From Haplomitrium mnioides (lineage: Eukaryota; Marchantiophyta; Haplomitriopsida; Calobryales): 26,678 nucleotides of DNA. How positions within the stretch are numbered: the stretch's first letter is position 1; each line of letters starts with the position of its first letter. The stretch is from the NCBI GenBank assembly GCA_049999725.1, contig JBNGIS010039029.1:1-26678 (forward strand), given 5' to 3'. Shown piece by piece: positions 1-10,319 of this stretch. Under the pieces are notes generated by a model that saw only the letters and a list, made by a program, of their open reading frames with translations, did no database searches and was not told where the DNA came from. The translations under genes were made by a program, and so were the position numbers.

Positions 1-189
1 TAGAGAATCTAGATAGTTATTAGAAAATAGTTGGTTACGATAGATTGGGAGTGAAGAAAAGAGTATTCCCTTCAATAGTCCAATTCAAGAGCTTAGGTCA
101 TGAACACCTCCTTACACATCCAATATCCGTAGAAATTGAGAAGTAGGAGAGACTAGTTCATCAGCTAGGCCTTTGTTTTTATAGAATGT

Positions 190-2190
190 AGGTTCATTAT
201 TTGCAGGGCCAGCAATAGTAGAAGAGTAGGTAGCTTCAACTAGTAGGCCAAATCTATTTGAGGGAAATCCTAGCAATTCCACCAGTGCTGAACTTCCTTT
301 ATCTAGGTTATTTCCAAGATCTGTAGCTAGTTTAGAATCATCTAGTTCAGATCCAACAAGAAAGTTTTCATTAGTTAATACTAGTTCTAGTTTAAGTAGC
401 ATTCTTGAAACTCCACTTGTGTCAGTGACTTCTACACCTTCCCATTTTTCTTACCTACATCTAGTAAACATTAGTGTTCACATGTTAGAATCAGGAGCAG
501 CGGTCGGAGGTTCTCTGGGGAAGACTAGAATGAAATATAAAGTGCTTAAAGGGAAGAGAGGAGAGGATGCTTGGGTAAAACAGTTTGAAAGTATCAGTCA
601 AGCTAATAATGAAGATAATGACTTTGATCGTCTAAAAATGATCAAAGCGTTACTCGACGGGAAGGCACAAGCCTGCTATACTAGTTTAACGGCAATATAT
701 CCAACTTGGGTTACCTTTAGGGATGCATTGATAACTAAATTCAAGGGAGCAACCTACTCCACTAGATTGCTTACTAAGTTATCCAAGATTAAAAAGAGGA
801 AGAGGGAATCTATGAGAAGATATACTCAACGTTTTAGGTTGATGTAGCAAAAGTTGGCTATGCCCAACAGTCCTCTAGTAGAATTAGAGTTGTATCTGAA
901 AGGACTGAGTAAAAAGGAGAGCCGCTATGTATGTCAGATGGAAGCAGCTACACTAGCTACATCAGTAGCTGCAGCAAAAGTGTATGAGACAACCGAATTG
1001 GTGGAGAAGGGTTCTTCTTCATCTTCTGATTCATCTGACTTTAGTAAAGGCAGAAGGAGAAGAAAAAGAGACAAGAAGGGTAGGAGTAAGAAGAAGGGTA
1101 AGAGAAGGGAGACTTCTTCTAGTTCTTCTCACTTTGAATCTAGTGAGGAATCCATGACTAAGTCTCTTTCTTCCTCTGAATTTGAGAGAGAGAAGAAAAA
1201 ATATACGAAGAAGAAATCAAGTACTCGTGTGGGTAAGCAGGCAATGGACTAGCTTACTAGGGAGATGAGGAAGTTGGCAGTTAGGCAAGCTGCTAAGTAG
1301 GAAAAAACAAGACCGATTCCTAAGCAGCAGGCTAATATGTGGTGTACCCAATGCAAGAAGCAAGGGCACTTTGAACCAGAGTGTTGGTACCTTGCCAATG
1401 CCAGGTTTGTCAGTACTGGAGGGTATTGGGTAGAAGACGAGCAAGAGGATTATTTGATGTGGGATCCCAGCCAGCCTTGTTATACAGTTCTGCAAGGTAG
1501 AGGTCGACTAGTGGAGCGTATGTACCCACAGGACCTATGGTTCAAAACCAAGGCCAACCTAATCCTTATCCAATAGGGCAAGCAATGAGTGGTGTTCCAA
1601 TGGGACAAGGAATGCCAGCCCAAGGAAGGGGCATGAGGTTTATAGGCTGTTATAATTGTAGAAGCCTAGAGCATTTTACTGATGCATGTCTGAACCCCAA
1701 GAAGCAGTTGGGCTATGTACCTTTATGTGCCAATTGCAGAAAGAGTGGTCATACTGAAGCAAAATGTCTAGAACTTCTAGCAACCAAGATGTTAGTGAAG
1801 TATGTGGAAACCAATACCGCTCCACTAGAGGAACAATTGAGATTAGTGGAAATTGATGTTGATGATGTAGAGTGCTACAAAGTACGCATTAGAGCCTAGC
1901 AAAATCTCAAAAATGAGAAAGAAGTGTTGAAAGGTAAGAAAGACAAAACTTATGAACCAATTCAGCAAGATAACCATAAGAGTTCTGATGTTAAGGATTA
2001 TGATTATAACCGATATGATCCTAAATATTATAGTGCAGTTAAGGATATCAGAGGAGAAGTTCAGCAAGACCTGCAAGATCAGCTGGATAAAGCCTAGAAA
2101 AAGGCAAAAGCCAAGCAGCTCTTGCAAAACAAGAGGAAGAGTGAAGAGTGCATTTTGTTCTCGGGTTGAAGACAGAAGAAGGTTAACCAG
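190..2190 (+). pseudogene. Gypsy-1 Gag (capsid/nucleocapsid), broken
   Basis: Frame 2 is readable from about 190, with one early stop near 219, and contains a Ser-rich leader. It then has a retrotransposon-type capsid core at 530-950, with motifs such as EDAWVKQFESISQA and TWVTFRDALITKF. A Ser/Arg/Lys low-complexity stretch at 1000-1250 (GRRRRKRDKKGRSKKKGKRR) looks like a nucleic-acid-binding or nuclear-localisation segment. Three CCHC zinc knuckles (C-x2-C-x4-H-x4-C) lie at 1343-1384, 1648-1689 and 1726-1767. In-frame stops lie at 845-847 and 1250-1252, with another near 1295. A frame change near 1540-1576 moves the reading to frame 1, where the second and third knuckles lie. The tail to about 2190 is charged and Lys-rich. 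Gag would assemble the particle and package the RNA. The product cannot be made whole from this copy. Confidence 0.85.
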
Positions 2191-2269
2191 CTCTGCTTGG
2201 AGATTTCACAATAGTGAGGGTAGATGAAAAGGAAAAAGGGTTTGATATAGCCAAAGACCTTAGGTTAGA

Positions 2270-2830
2270 CTAGCTAATATTACAGTTGAGCAAGTTTTAG
2301 AGTTGTCAGGTCCACAAAGAAAACGATTGAGAGAGTTGTCATCTGTAAGAAGAAGGAGATATTCCTTGCCTCTTGTTCACACTTTCCCTGAGTTAATGGA
2401 CATTGGTATAGAAGTACCTCATTCTTCTCTAATATCAGAATTACTTCCTGAGTATGGACCTCCAAAAATTGAGATTCTAATTAATGGATGTTATTTGAAA
2501 GATCAGCCAATGGAGGTAGGTTTTGGCAAGAGTTTTGTGGTATTAGAAGCTACGCAAGCCATAGGTTTCACTGTTTTAGAGAAGAATCCACAAGTTTTGT
2601 GGTTGGCAGACCAATGGAGGTTGATACCATAAGGGGTTTTGACTGGAATTAATACTGTAACCGGAGGAAAAGTTTTTGTATTGGATTATACAGTGATTGA
2701 TCCAAAATCCAGATCTATGTATATGGTATTGTTGGGACAGCCTTGGCTGTACCAAGCTAAAGTCATAGAAGAAATTGGGGATGGAAAGAGGTACAATTTT
2801 GGAGGAAGCCCAGGGTGGTGCTGCCCTAGA
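2270..2830 (+). pseudogene. Gypsy-1 aspartic protease (retropepsin) region, active site not recognisable
   Basis: Frame 2 reads from about 2270 through a stop at 2630-2632 and on to about 2815. A block beginning IEILINGCYLKDQPM and ending VLLGQPWLYQAKV has the layout of the retropepsin domain of plant Gypsy elements: a strand before the flap, and the hydrophobic-hydrophobic-G-x-P/D-W-L block near the C-terminus. The expected D-[ST]-G triad is not visible. At its place, after YLKDQPM, the sequence reads EVGFGKSF. I infer a decayed protease from position between Gag and RT and from the LLGxPWL block; the catalytic Asp is missing. The function would be maturation of the Gag-Pol polyprotein. Confidence 0.6.
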
Positions 2831-2862
2831 TCCAGCCAGTATACCAAGGTGAAACTTAGTCT

Positions 2863-4130
2863 TTGACTGACTATACTTCTGATTTTTCAGACGTACATGA
2901 GAGTTCAAGCTCTGAATACAGCCAAGAGATACTGAATGAGTTAAGGACAGAGACAAGCCAAAGTAAAGTGACTACGTCTCTATTGAGGCTAGAAGCAAAA
3001 GTTCTAACAATAAGTGGTACCTTTGATGGTTTGTCAGATGAGGAGTTTGTAAGTTGGAGTCAAAATCAGCCTGAGAATCAAATTGTGGATATGATGGCTC
3101 TCATTCCTTTCCCATCTAAAAAAGATCCTGAAGTCTTTTTAGAAAAGTTAAAACCTCAAAAAATTGTATGAGCTCAGCAATATATTCCCTTGAAGGTTGG
3201 GGGAAAGGAATTGCTAATATCTAGTGAATTGTCAGAATCAAAACTGAGAGAGTATGAAAAATTGTTACATGACAACCTTGATGTGTTTGCTTGGTCTTAT
3301 GAGTCTTATGAAGATCTAAAAGGGGTTCCTCCAGAGTTATATGAACATCGGATATACCTGAAGGATGATGCTATTCCAAAGAGACAAAGACAGTATCGCC
3401 TTAACACGAAGTATTTTCTACTGGTAAAGGAGGAGCTAGAAAAACTACTAAAGGTAAATTTTATTTACCCAATTCCTTATAGTAAATGGTTGTCTCCTAT
3501 AGCAATCGTTATGAAGAAAAATTGAAAGATTAGAGTTTGCCAGGATTTTTGATGGATGAATCTGGCGACTAGGAAGGATTTTTTATCCACTGCCTTTTAG
3601 TGATACTATCTTAGATCAAGTAGTAGGGAATGAATGCTACTATTTTCTAGATGGGTTTTCTAGTTATAACCAGATCAGTATATATCCTTCAGACCAAGAG
3701 AAAACAACTTTTACAACACATTGGGGTACCTTTGCTTATAATGTTATGTCTTTTGGTCTTGGCAATGCACCTGCCACGTTTCAGTGGGCAATTACTAATA
3801 TGTTTAAACCCTATCTGAGAGACTTCATAGACATTTTCTTAGACAATTTCTATGTGTGTGGCAAGGAGGACCATCCTGAACATCTTCGGAAAACCTTTGC
3901 GCAATGTAGGTGAGGTAGGTTAGGCCTTCACCTTGAGAAATGTTTTTTAGTTGTGAAAGAAGGAATCTTATTAGGACCCAGAGTATCTTGGCGAGGGATA
4001 GAAGTGGATGTCGATAAAGTCAAAGTAATTCAGTCTATTGATGTACCTACTAACATTACGATAGTTTGAGAGTTTCTGGGAGCGACCGGATATTATAAGA
4101 GATTTTATAGAAGATTATGCATAGATTGCT
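2863..4130 (+). pseudogene. Gypsy-1 reverse transcriptase with upstream linker, broken
   Basis: The linker (2863-3171, frame 1) is acidic and Ser-rich. RT starts in the same frame at about 3190. It shows LLHDNLDVFAWSYE, the fingers block KRQRQYRLN, and YSKWLSPIAIVMKKN followed by a stop at 3523-3525. Reading then shifts to frame 2 at about 3585. There the first catalytic motif FLDGFSSYNQI is seen (Asp at 3650-3652), followed by TTHWGTFAYNVMSFGLGNAPATFQ. The catalytic doublet is IFLDNF: the second Asp is Asn (codon 3845-3847). The thumb/connection region follows, with HLEKCFLV and FLGATGYYKRF and further stops and a frame change near 4115. The polymerase would copy the element RNA into cDNA. 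The altered doublet, stops and frameshifts make it inactive. Confidence 0.9.
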
Positions 4131-4745
4131 GCCCCTCTGACAGATTTATTGAAGAAAGACCAGGTATTCCAGTGGGGATCATAGAGTCAAAAGTCATTTT
4201 AGGGGCTCAAAGAGAAGCTTATTACATCTCCTATCTTACGACCTCCTGACTGGAGCAAGAAGTTCCATGTTTACGTTGATGTCTCAGCCCATGCTATGGG
4301 AAGTGTCTTAAGTCAAAAAGACTTAGGTTTGAAAGACCATGCCATTTACTATGCTAGTCAGAAGTTGCCATCAATAGAGAAGAATTATTTGGTTACTGAG
4401 TGAGAGGCGCTCAGGGTTGGTTTATTCGGTCAAGAAATTTCATCATTATCTTTTAGGGTATTCTTTTGTATTTCATGTAGATCATAGTTTCTTGAAGTAT
4501 CTGGTTAATAAGCAAGACCTGTCTAGACGGTTGGCCAGGTGGATGCTATTACTTCAAGAATTTGAATTTGAGGTAGATGTGTGACTAGGTAAGACACATG
4601 GCAATGCAGATTTTTTGTCACAATTGCCAAGAGGAACATCAGATAAAGGAGAGTGGGATGAGTTCCCTAATGAGCTACTATTTGCAGCAGAAGGTGACAG
4701 CCCACAAAAAAGCTGGTATGCTGATATTTGGGATTATTTATAGCA
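4110..4745 (+). pseudogene. Gypsy-1 RNase H domain, broken
   Basis: Following RT, the thumb/connection motif PLTDLLKKDQVFQW leads into the RNase H block KKFHVYVDVSAHAMGSVLSQ, which carries the first catalytic Asp. AIYYASQKLPSIEKNYLVTE carries the Glu region and is followed at once by a TGA stop. After a frame change near 4415 the sequence reads KKFHHYLLGYSFVFHVDHSF (third Asp in VDH) and RRLARWMLLLQEFEFE, the usual end of the RNase H domain in plant Gypsy elements. A further stop follows at about 4582, then GNADFLSQLPRG. RNase H would degrade the RNA strand of the RNA-DNA hybrid. The acidic residues I can locate are kept; the damage is stops and one frameshift. Confidence 0.85.
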
Positions 4746-4879
4746 TTTAAATTTCCAGAATAGAAATTAGTAGAAGAGAGAACAATATTTATATCTAAGG
4801 TAGCCTCTTATACAATTTTTAAAGGAGTACTATATAAGCGGGGGCCAGATCTGGTTCTTATGCAATGTTTGGAAAAGAA

Positions 4880-5720
4880 GGAAGTCCCAAAGGTAATTTT
4901 TGCCTTCCATGATGATATTTTGGGGTGGGATTATGCTCTTAAGAATACGGTCGCTAAAATTTCAACTGTTGGGTATTGATGGCCTACCATGTATAGGGTT
5001 GTGCGCTGATATATCTCTAAATGTGATCCTTGTTAGAGAGTGGAGAAGCCCACTGCTACTAGCCATTGGCCTCTAACTCCTATACTTTCTTTAGCTTCTT
5101 TTGAGAAATAGGGGATAGATTTTGTAGGTCCTATAACTCTTGTTACTCGTACTTATAGAAATAGGTACATTCTAGTGTGTACGGACTATGCCACCAAGTG
5201 GGTGGAGGCTCAAGCTACTAAGAAGGACGATGGAGCAATAGTGGCCCATTTTCTGTTTAATAATGCCATCACAAGGTTTGGATGTCCCTTGGAACTAGTA
5301 AGAGACAGAGGTACATATTTCTTGAATGGAGTTATAAAGTGGTTGACTGACTTGTACATGATTAAACATAGAAAGACCACTCCTTATAACCCTAAGGCTA
5401 ATGAGCATACTAAGAGGGTAAATGGGATTTTGTGTACAATTATTAATAAGATTACTGCAACTCATTCGATGGACTAGGATGAGAAATTTCATTTTGCATT
5501 ATGGGCTTGTAGAACTACTGAGAAGACAACTATGAAACAAATGCCATTTTATTTAGTTTATGGGACGCAATCTGTAGTTCCAGTTGAGTGGTATGTTCCT
5601 ACATTGTGAATCAGTTAGCAAGAAAGGCTGCCTAATGAGGTTAGTCTTTAGTCCAGAATGTTAGATCTGATTGCGTTTGAGGAGCAACAATTGTTAGCTG
5701 TGAGGGAAACTAAAGTAGTG
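4880..5720 (+). pseudogene. Gypsy-1 integrase (DDE), third catalytic residue replaced
   Basis: The N-terminal zinc-binding part is partly recognisable: one His in FHDDILGW and the pair KCDPC. The second His of the HHCC site appears to be replaced, and stops interrupt it. The core is open from 5175 to 5477: CTDYATKWVEA (Asp at 5184-5186), VRDRGTYF (Asp at 5304-5306), then KANEHTKRVNG. Counting 35 residues after the second Asp gives codon 5412-5414, which is Lys (AAG) where the DD35E fold needs Glu. A stop (5475-5477) follows HSMD. The block FYLVYGTQSVVPVEW then matches the usual post-catalytic segment of Gypsy integrases. The enzyme would insert element cDNA into the chromosome; this copy could not. 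Confidence 0.9.
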
Positions 5721-5724
5721 CAAC

Positions 5725-5945
5725 AGAATTGAAAGGAAAGGTACGATTCTAAAATGAAACCAGCCAAGATTCAAGAGGGTGATTTGGTGTTGTCGTATGA
5801 TAATAAGTATACTTTGTTTCTTGGAAAGCTACATATGCGTTGGATGGGTCCAACTTGTCACCTTGGATGGGGTAGAGCTGGATACACGGTAAATGGTTCT
5901 TGAATAAAGAAGTACAAATCTTCAGAATGAGCTTGCAAGGACGCT
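5725..5945 (+). pseudogene. Gypsy-1 integrase C-terminal GPY/F-like module
   Basis: The sequence reads KERYDSKMKPAKIQEGDLVL, then KLHMRWMGPT: a beta-barrel-type DNA-binding tail with the RWxGP signature typical of Gypsy integrase C-termini (GPY/F module). The block is followed within about 90 bases by stops and by the polypurine tract. I see no chromodomain after it. The frame stays open across the module itself but contains an upstream stop near 5730. Confidence 0.7.
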
Positions 5946-5950
5946 CTCCT

Positions 5951-5963
5951 CTGGGGGGAGCTA
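5951..5963 (+). promoter_or_regulatory. Candidate polypurine tract and 3' LTR start of Gypsy-1
   Basis: A run of six G within TGGGGGGAG lies just after the integrase tail and four bases before TGTGAAGG at 5964. A G-rich polypurine tract immediately before a TG dinucleotide marks plus-strand priming and the left edge of a 3' LTR in plant LTR elements. The 5' LTR is absent from the window, so the boundary cannot be confirmed by comparison. Confidence 0.5.
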
Positions 5964-6724
5964 TGTGAAGGTCCACTTCAGGTAAGAGAGAAAGAAAGTA
6001 ATCAAAATAGAGTTGAAGTGGTATGAATGATACGGTATGGAAGCGTTGGGACTGGAAAATAGAAGAAGTCAGTCTTGTAGGAGTAACCATTGTTATTTTG
6101 CGTGCTGTTGTTATGATGTGATTCAGGAAAATTGGGAAGGTCAGCCTTGAAGGAAAATTTAAAATAATAATGATAAGTTCATTAATAATAGATTAAAGTT
6201 TTTTCATTGTATTGGTTAAATAAAATATTAGATTAAAAGAGAGTTTGGTTAATAGAAGAAGTTAGTTTAATTATTAAAAATGAAAAAAATAGTAAAACTA
6301 ATCTAAGTGTCGAAGGCCAAAAAGCCTTTAGTCTACTTGTATAGTCGAGGGACAGCCTGCTCCAGGTAATTTTGTTGAGAGTTTTCAAGGAGAGGGGCCC
6401 TAGACTAGGTCCGTCCAAGGGCAATAAGTGAGGATAATGCTGGTAGCCTTATACCCCATAAGGTAATGCTGTTCAAATGAAGGGGAAAGGAAGTTGTTTA
6501 TATTCATGTTCAGATCAACAAGGTGTTACTTATGGGATTAAAGAGAAGGCTCGCGTGCAACGAGCTTGGGAATTCGTTGAGCAAGAGGAACAGAGGTGCA
6601 GCAGTGGTGATTTTGTCAGGGTGGTCGATGTTGCCTCATGAATCTGTTCGGCTAATGGATTGTTTGGTGAATTTGATTTGTTGTTAGAAATATTTTCTTA
6701 CTTGTTGTTGCCTTGAGGGTCAAA

Positions 6725-7345
6725 CATTTGGCAGGAGGAAGCATTCAGAGATCGATGGAGAAGAAGCCTTCAATGATCGCCAAGAGCAACATTTCAACAT
6801 CAAGCGAGTAGCAGATGGAAGTTCTGGAAGTTTGAATCAAAAAAGAATGGCAATCAGAAAGTTTGACAGCAAGGAAGCAGCCACATTCTGAAAGTTTGAA
6901 ACCAATCCCACGACAATGGAGAGTTCAAGATGAGTATCGAGTGGCAATCAAAATCGAAGAAGCATCATTGGCAGAGCAGTATGCGAGGTTGCGAGAGCAA
7001 CATCAAAAATTGCTAAGAAGAATGCAAAGATCACTAGCTGAAATATCTGAAATTGGAGAAGCAGCCTCCAACAATCATTGGAGCAGCATTCAGCATTCAG
7101 CATTCAGCAGGAGGAAACATTCAAAATTATTGGAGAAGAATTTGGAATAAAAAAGAAAAGAAGCAACATTTGAAATTAGCACATGANNNNNNNNNNNNNN
7201 NNNNNNNNNNNNNNNNNNNNNNNNNNNNNNNNNNNNNNNNNNNNNNNNNNNNNNNNNNNNNNNNNNNNNNNNNNNNNNNNNNNNNNAATGTAAAGCATCA
7301 AGTGAAATCGTTGGAGCAAGGAACATTTGAAGATCGGTAGAAAAG
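6725..7345 (+). repeat. Degenerate repeats of a GGAGGAA-CATTCA type unit in the LTR
   Basis: Blocks resembling each other occur at 6731-6764, 7107-7140 and 7308-7341. Each holds (GC)AGGAGGAA(G/A)CATTCA or a close variant, followed by GG(A)GAAGAA some 15-20 bases later. AGCAACAT recurs at several sites between them, and CATTCAG is repeated three times in a row at about 7087-7107. The copies are too diverged for a clean period. The gap interrupts the region. Confidence 0.55.
7187..7286. other. Assembly gap of exactly 100 N
   Basis: One hundred consecutive N. This is the conventional placeholder length for a gap of unknown size, so distances across it are not reliable and the two flanks need not be adjacent. 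Confidence 0.99.
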
Positions 7346-7380
7346 AATATGATGAAGGTCAAATTGATCAAGCGAACAAT

Positions 7381-7616
7381 TTGATGAAGGTTGAATCAAT
7401 TGAGTGAGCAGTTCCAAAAGGTTGAATCGGTCAAGTGAGGAGGCATTGGTTTGAAAGTTCAAATTGATCAAAGGCTGATTATTGAAAGATTGAGAAGGAA
7501 AGTGTTACTCTGAAAGTTCTAGAAGGGGGGCGTTACTCTGAAAGTTTGAAAGAGGGACTTAGTGAAAGTTCGAACGAGCTTTGGGACTTAGTGAAAATTT
7601 GAATTTCACTACAAGA
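7381..7616 (+). repeat. Short degenerate repeats with GAAAGTT(C/T) motif
   Basis: The motif TGAAAGTT or TGAAAATT occurs at about 7451, 7511, 7540, 7563 and 7593. Two copies are embedded in GTTACTCTGAAAGTT and two in GGGACTTAGTGAAA. AAGGTTGAATC is also repeated near 7387 and 7419. These look like small tandem duplications within the LTR and are noncoding. Confidence 0.55.
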
Positions 7617-8668
7617 ACCATTACAAGTTATAGTTCTAGTTGCGAGGAGAAATATAGGTTAATGTAGCTCTTGGACTGCAAAAGAAGATTGGAGACATGA
7701 ATTCACAGGTTTCCAGTCTAGGAAGCTCTGTGCAATATCAAGAAACAGAGAGCGTGGTCCTTCAAGGGCGGATGGTGAAACATTTTACCTCGATCACAAT
7801 AGATAGTTAGTCTATGTAGATATAGAGTTAGATAGGCTAGTGTTAGAAGCAGTTTTAGAGTTCGTATAAATTACTAGCAGAGTAGAACAATCAGATAAAA
7901 ATCAGCTGATAGTTAGCTGTTAGTTTGTTAGTTTAGTTTGTTAGGAGTGTTAGTTGCAAGGAAACATAAGTCCAGTATGTTGGTCTTATTTCCTCTGGGA
8001 AGAACTCATTGTACACTTTTATTTTCTTCATTTATAAAGCTCCATCTTTTTCTTTGAACATCCCCCTGTTTTTGGATGTAAGTGGCAGCTGTATTTGGAA
8101 GCATTTTGTTGGCAAAGTTAGAATGTTAATGTGGATGGTGAACTAGCAAGTTCTGTAGTGAGCAATAGTGGACAGAGAAAAACAAGTGTTGGGAAGGACA
8201 TGCCAGGGGAGTACCTGGGTGTATTCCTTGTAATGTTTTAATTGCTCAATTGTTTATTACAATGCTTGAAAATGAGCTAAGTAGTGTGTGGCAATGAAGA
8301 GTGTGAGGGAAAAAAGAATGCTATATATGGATTTCGTATGCTAATTTATGTGTGGAAGGATTCCTTACTCTTGAGCTTAAAGTCTATTGGGTGCTACATT
8401 TTATAGAGTAATTTGACTTTTGGAAGCATGCTACATTAGATTCCAATGTTAGTAGACAACAACGAGCAGCAAGCAAGGGCATGTTTGTTGTTGTAGCAGT
8501 GAGTAGAGTTTGAGAAAAGGGAAAAGCAATTGGGATCAGGTCTAGGAAGGACTGATCCAGGGGATTTTGATTTAGTTCTCCTTATAATAATTGAAAGTCA
8601 CATGAAACTATAAAGACAGAATAGAAACATATTACTCCCTGTGGGTTCAACACATAATTGGTGAAAAC

Positions 8669-8714
8669 TGAATCTGAGTGCTCCTAGTGGTGTGCTACAA
8701 TGCACCCAGATTCA
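8669..8714. repeat. Imperfect 13-bp inverted repeat, 20-nt loop
   Basis: TGAATCTGAGTGC (8669-8681) and GCACCCAGATTCA (8702-8714) are complementary at 12 of 13 positions, with a 20-base loop. It is short and isolated in noncoding DNA, and no neighbouring transcript is visible to give it a role. Confidence 0.5.
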
Positions 8715-9489
8715 TAGAAAACCTGTTCATCGATCTAAATCAGCCAAACCTAGAAAAAAGAAGCAAATAAGGAGCTGCTCGATTCATCAAAAAACAAAGA
8801 AGTTTGAATAACATCATAGGAAAAGTAAAACAAAAGCTCTATTTGTTGACACAAAGAAGTGGAAAGAAGGAGTTGTTCATAACAATAAAACTCAAAGAAG
8901 AAAGTGCACATATAGTAGACATAGAGCTGATTAAATTGAGAAACAAAGAAGAGACTATCTTACTTGTTCGATTGAACAAATATCAAATATAGAGAGACAA
9001 ACCTAAAAATTAAACAATATATGAACTTCAAATGTGCTAATTGAATAAAAAATGAAGACCACGAAGTGAGTGGTATTGCTAGACTTGCTGTTGGATGAAT
9101 GATTTGAATGAAGCTTAAGATTGGAAAAGAGAAGCTGCACCTATTCAAAGAGACATCCATACAAAAGAAATAGATTTGAAAACAAGTATTGAAGCAAAAG
9201 TAAAGAAGAAGGCCATTCATAAGTCACCGCCTCTCACATAGCAAAGAGGTGAAAAGAAGAACAAAAATACAAAAAGGGACAAATCTAAAATAATAGTATA
9301 GACTTATATGTTCACTTAAATAAGCAAGCAATGAAGGTTTGTTCATCAAGAAAACACAAGGAAGTGCTCTCTTGTGAGAACACACATCAACAATTTTAAA
9401 TCAAAGAAGTCTGAGATTGCACAAACAAAATGTCACTGTTCTTGGGAAAAAAAATACAAATGAACCATATGAGAAAGTGAAGCATCATA

Positions 9490-9541
9490 CCAAATCTAAA
9501 TTCTCAATAAACATTCCAAATCTAAATTCTCGATGAACATT
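9490..9541. repeat. Tandem duplication, 26-bp unit, two copies
   Basis: Units 9490-9515 and 9516-9541 begin CCAAATCTAAATTCTC and end GAACATT or AAACATT, differing at two positions. It is a simple local duplication in noncoding DNA. Confidence 0.7.
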
Positions 9542-9889
9542 GAAGGAAAAAATAGAGAGATGATAATCAATCAACAATTTGAAATCTAAAGAATCATCCT
9601 TGTTAAAATTTCAACTCAATTCTACAAGCATATTGAAGAATTGAGTTGTGTTGATAAAACACACAAGTTGAAGTGAAACAAGTGCTCATCAAGAGACATT
9701 AACTACCAAACATTCTCACAAAAGACTGTAAGTTGAATCCAATTGGGGATATTTCAAATTTTACAAATCCTTGATAAAATTTATCTAAGATAGCATATGC
9801 TTTCTATCTACATGTTTTAGGTGACCAAATTTGAGTTCAAAGTGAAATCTAAGATACAAATATGATTCAATTAAAAAATATTTTTAGTT

Positions 9890-10088
9890 ATTTCATGCAA
9901 AGAAGTTGAGTTTTAAAGCCATGATCATAGATGGAGAGAACTATCTCTTTTGGTCACTTGATACAGAAGCGCATCTAGTCTCTAAAGGACTAGAAGATAT
10001 AATTTTGACTTATGCAAAGAAAACTGTGCAACAAAAAGTACAATCACTCGTTTTCTTGATTGTAGGATTGGTAGTAGTGCTTGCTTGA
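9890..10088 (+). pseudogene. Fragment of Copia-type Gag N-terminus
   Basis: A 60-codon open frame from 9906 reads FKAMIIDGENYLFWSLDTEA, then HLVSKGLEDII. It matches in layout the N-terminal Gag of the Copia element at 12216-12320 (FQALKLDDSNYCSWSLDMTT, then YLTSKAIREVI): L/I-D-x-x-NY-x-x-W-SLD-x-x-x-x-L-x-SK. The downstream text QQKVQSLVFL fits the Gag segment that in such elements precedes LRHH. Everything after 10088 is unrelated repeat sequence, so this is a truncated remnant of a related but distinct element, only about 240 bp left of the full Copia insertion. Confidence 0.7.
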
Positions 10089-10162
10089 TTGCAAGAAGTG
10101 TCAAGTGTTCGCTTGATTGACTGCAAGAGTGGTAGAAGGTCTTGCTTGATTGCAAGAAAACC
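10052..10162 (+). repeat. Degenerate short repeat, GCTTGATTGCAAGA type
   Basis: (G)CTTGATTG(C/T)A(A/G)GA occurs at about 10053, 10081, 10111 (with a small insertion) and 10144, at spacings of about 28-33 bp. Intervening GTAGTAG or GGTAGAAGG is partly shared. The repeats begin inside the Gag fragment and terminate its open frame. Confidence 0.6.
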
Positions 10163-10319
10163 GTTCTTAATTGTAATGAAAGGTGTGAATAGGATGAAAG
10201 TGACCATAAGAGAGCCTATTCAATTAGAAGAAATAGTTGTTTTAATGTTGTATTGCTTACTATATATAGTTAATAGCTATTTATATAATTCAATTTTACA
10301 CATTGTCTAAATTATGTTA

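Larger units (their letters stand above)
1..5963 (+). mobile_element. Degenerate Ty3/Gypsy LTR retrotransposon (Gypsy-1), 5' end outside window
   Basis: The order Gag - protease - RT - RNase H - integrase, all on the plus strand, is the Ty3/Gypsy order; a Copia element has integrase before RT. The 5' LTR and primer site are not in the window, so the element is entered at or just before Gag. Coding sense moves among reading frames (frame 2 to about 1560, then 1, 2, 1, 2 and others) with many in-frame stops, so it is a dead copy. A G-rich tract at 5953-5960, just before a TGTGAAGG, is the likely polypurine tract and start of the 3' LTR. I cannot assign a named lineage with confidence. Confidence 0.92.
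5964..8060 (+). repeat. Probable 3' LTR of Gypsy-1 (noncoding, contains assembly gap)
   Basis: This block starts TGTGAAGG after the polypurine tract and has no element protein in it. A plausible right end is the CA at 8059-8060, after a T/A-rich stretch (TTTATAAAGC) that could hold the RNA 3' end. Both ends are inferred because no second LTR copy is in view, so the real right edge may lie elsewhere between about 7950 and 8700. A weak open frame at 6863-7150 is Gln/Glu/Ser-rich and built on the local repeats, so I do not call it a gene. Confidence 0.35.
8061..9889. other. Noncoding, A-rich; no gene recognised
   Basis: No open frame here resembles a known family. The longest, 62-86 codons near 8804-8992 and 8960-9220 (minus), are Lys/Ile- or Phe-rich, as expected by chance in A/T-rich DNA. 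The stretch holds one imperfect hairpin (8669-8714) and one small tandem duplication (9490-9541), listed separately. It may be old repeat sequence between Gypsy-1 and the Copia-related fragment. Confidence 0.6.

Noticed and set aside
112-402. A 96-codon minus-strand frame near the left edge
   Set aside because: It lies opposite Ser-rich Gag sequence of Gypsy-1, and no family motif is seen.
5725-5945. A chromodomain at the end of Gypsy-1 integrase
   Set aside because: Only the GPY/F-like RWMGP block is visible; the aromatic cage pattern of a chromodomain is not.
6863-7150. A Gln/Glu-rich 95-codon frame in the probable LTR
   Set aside because: Its sequence is made of local short repeats and stops at the gap; no similarity to element or host proteins recognised.
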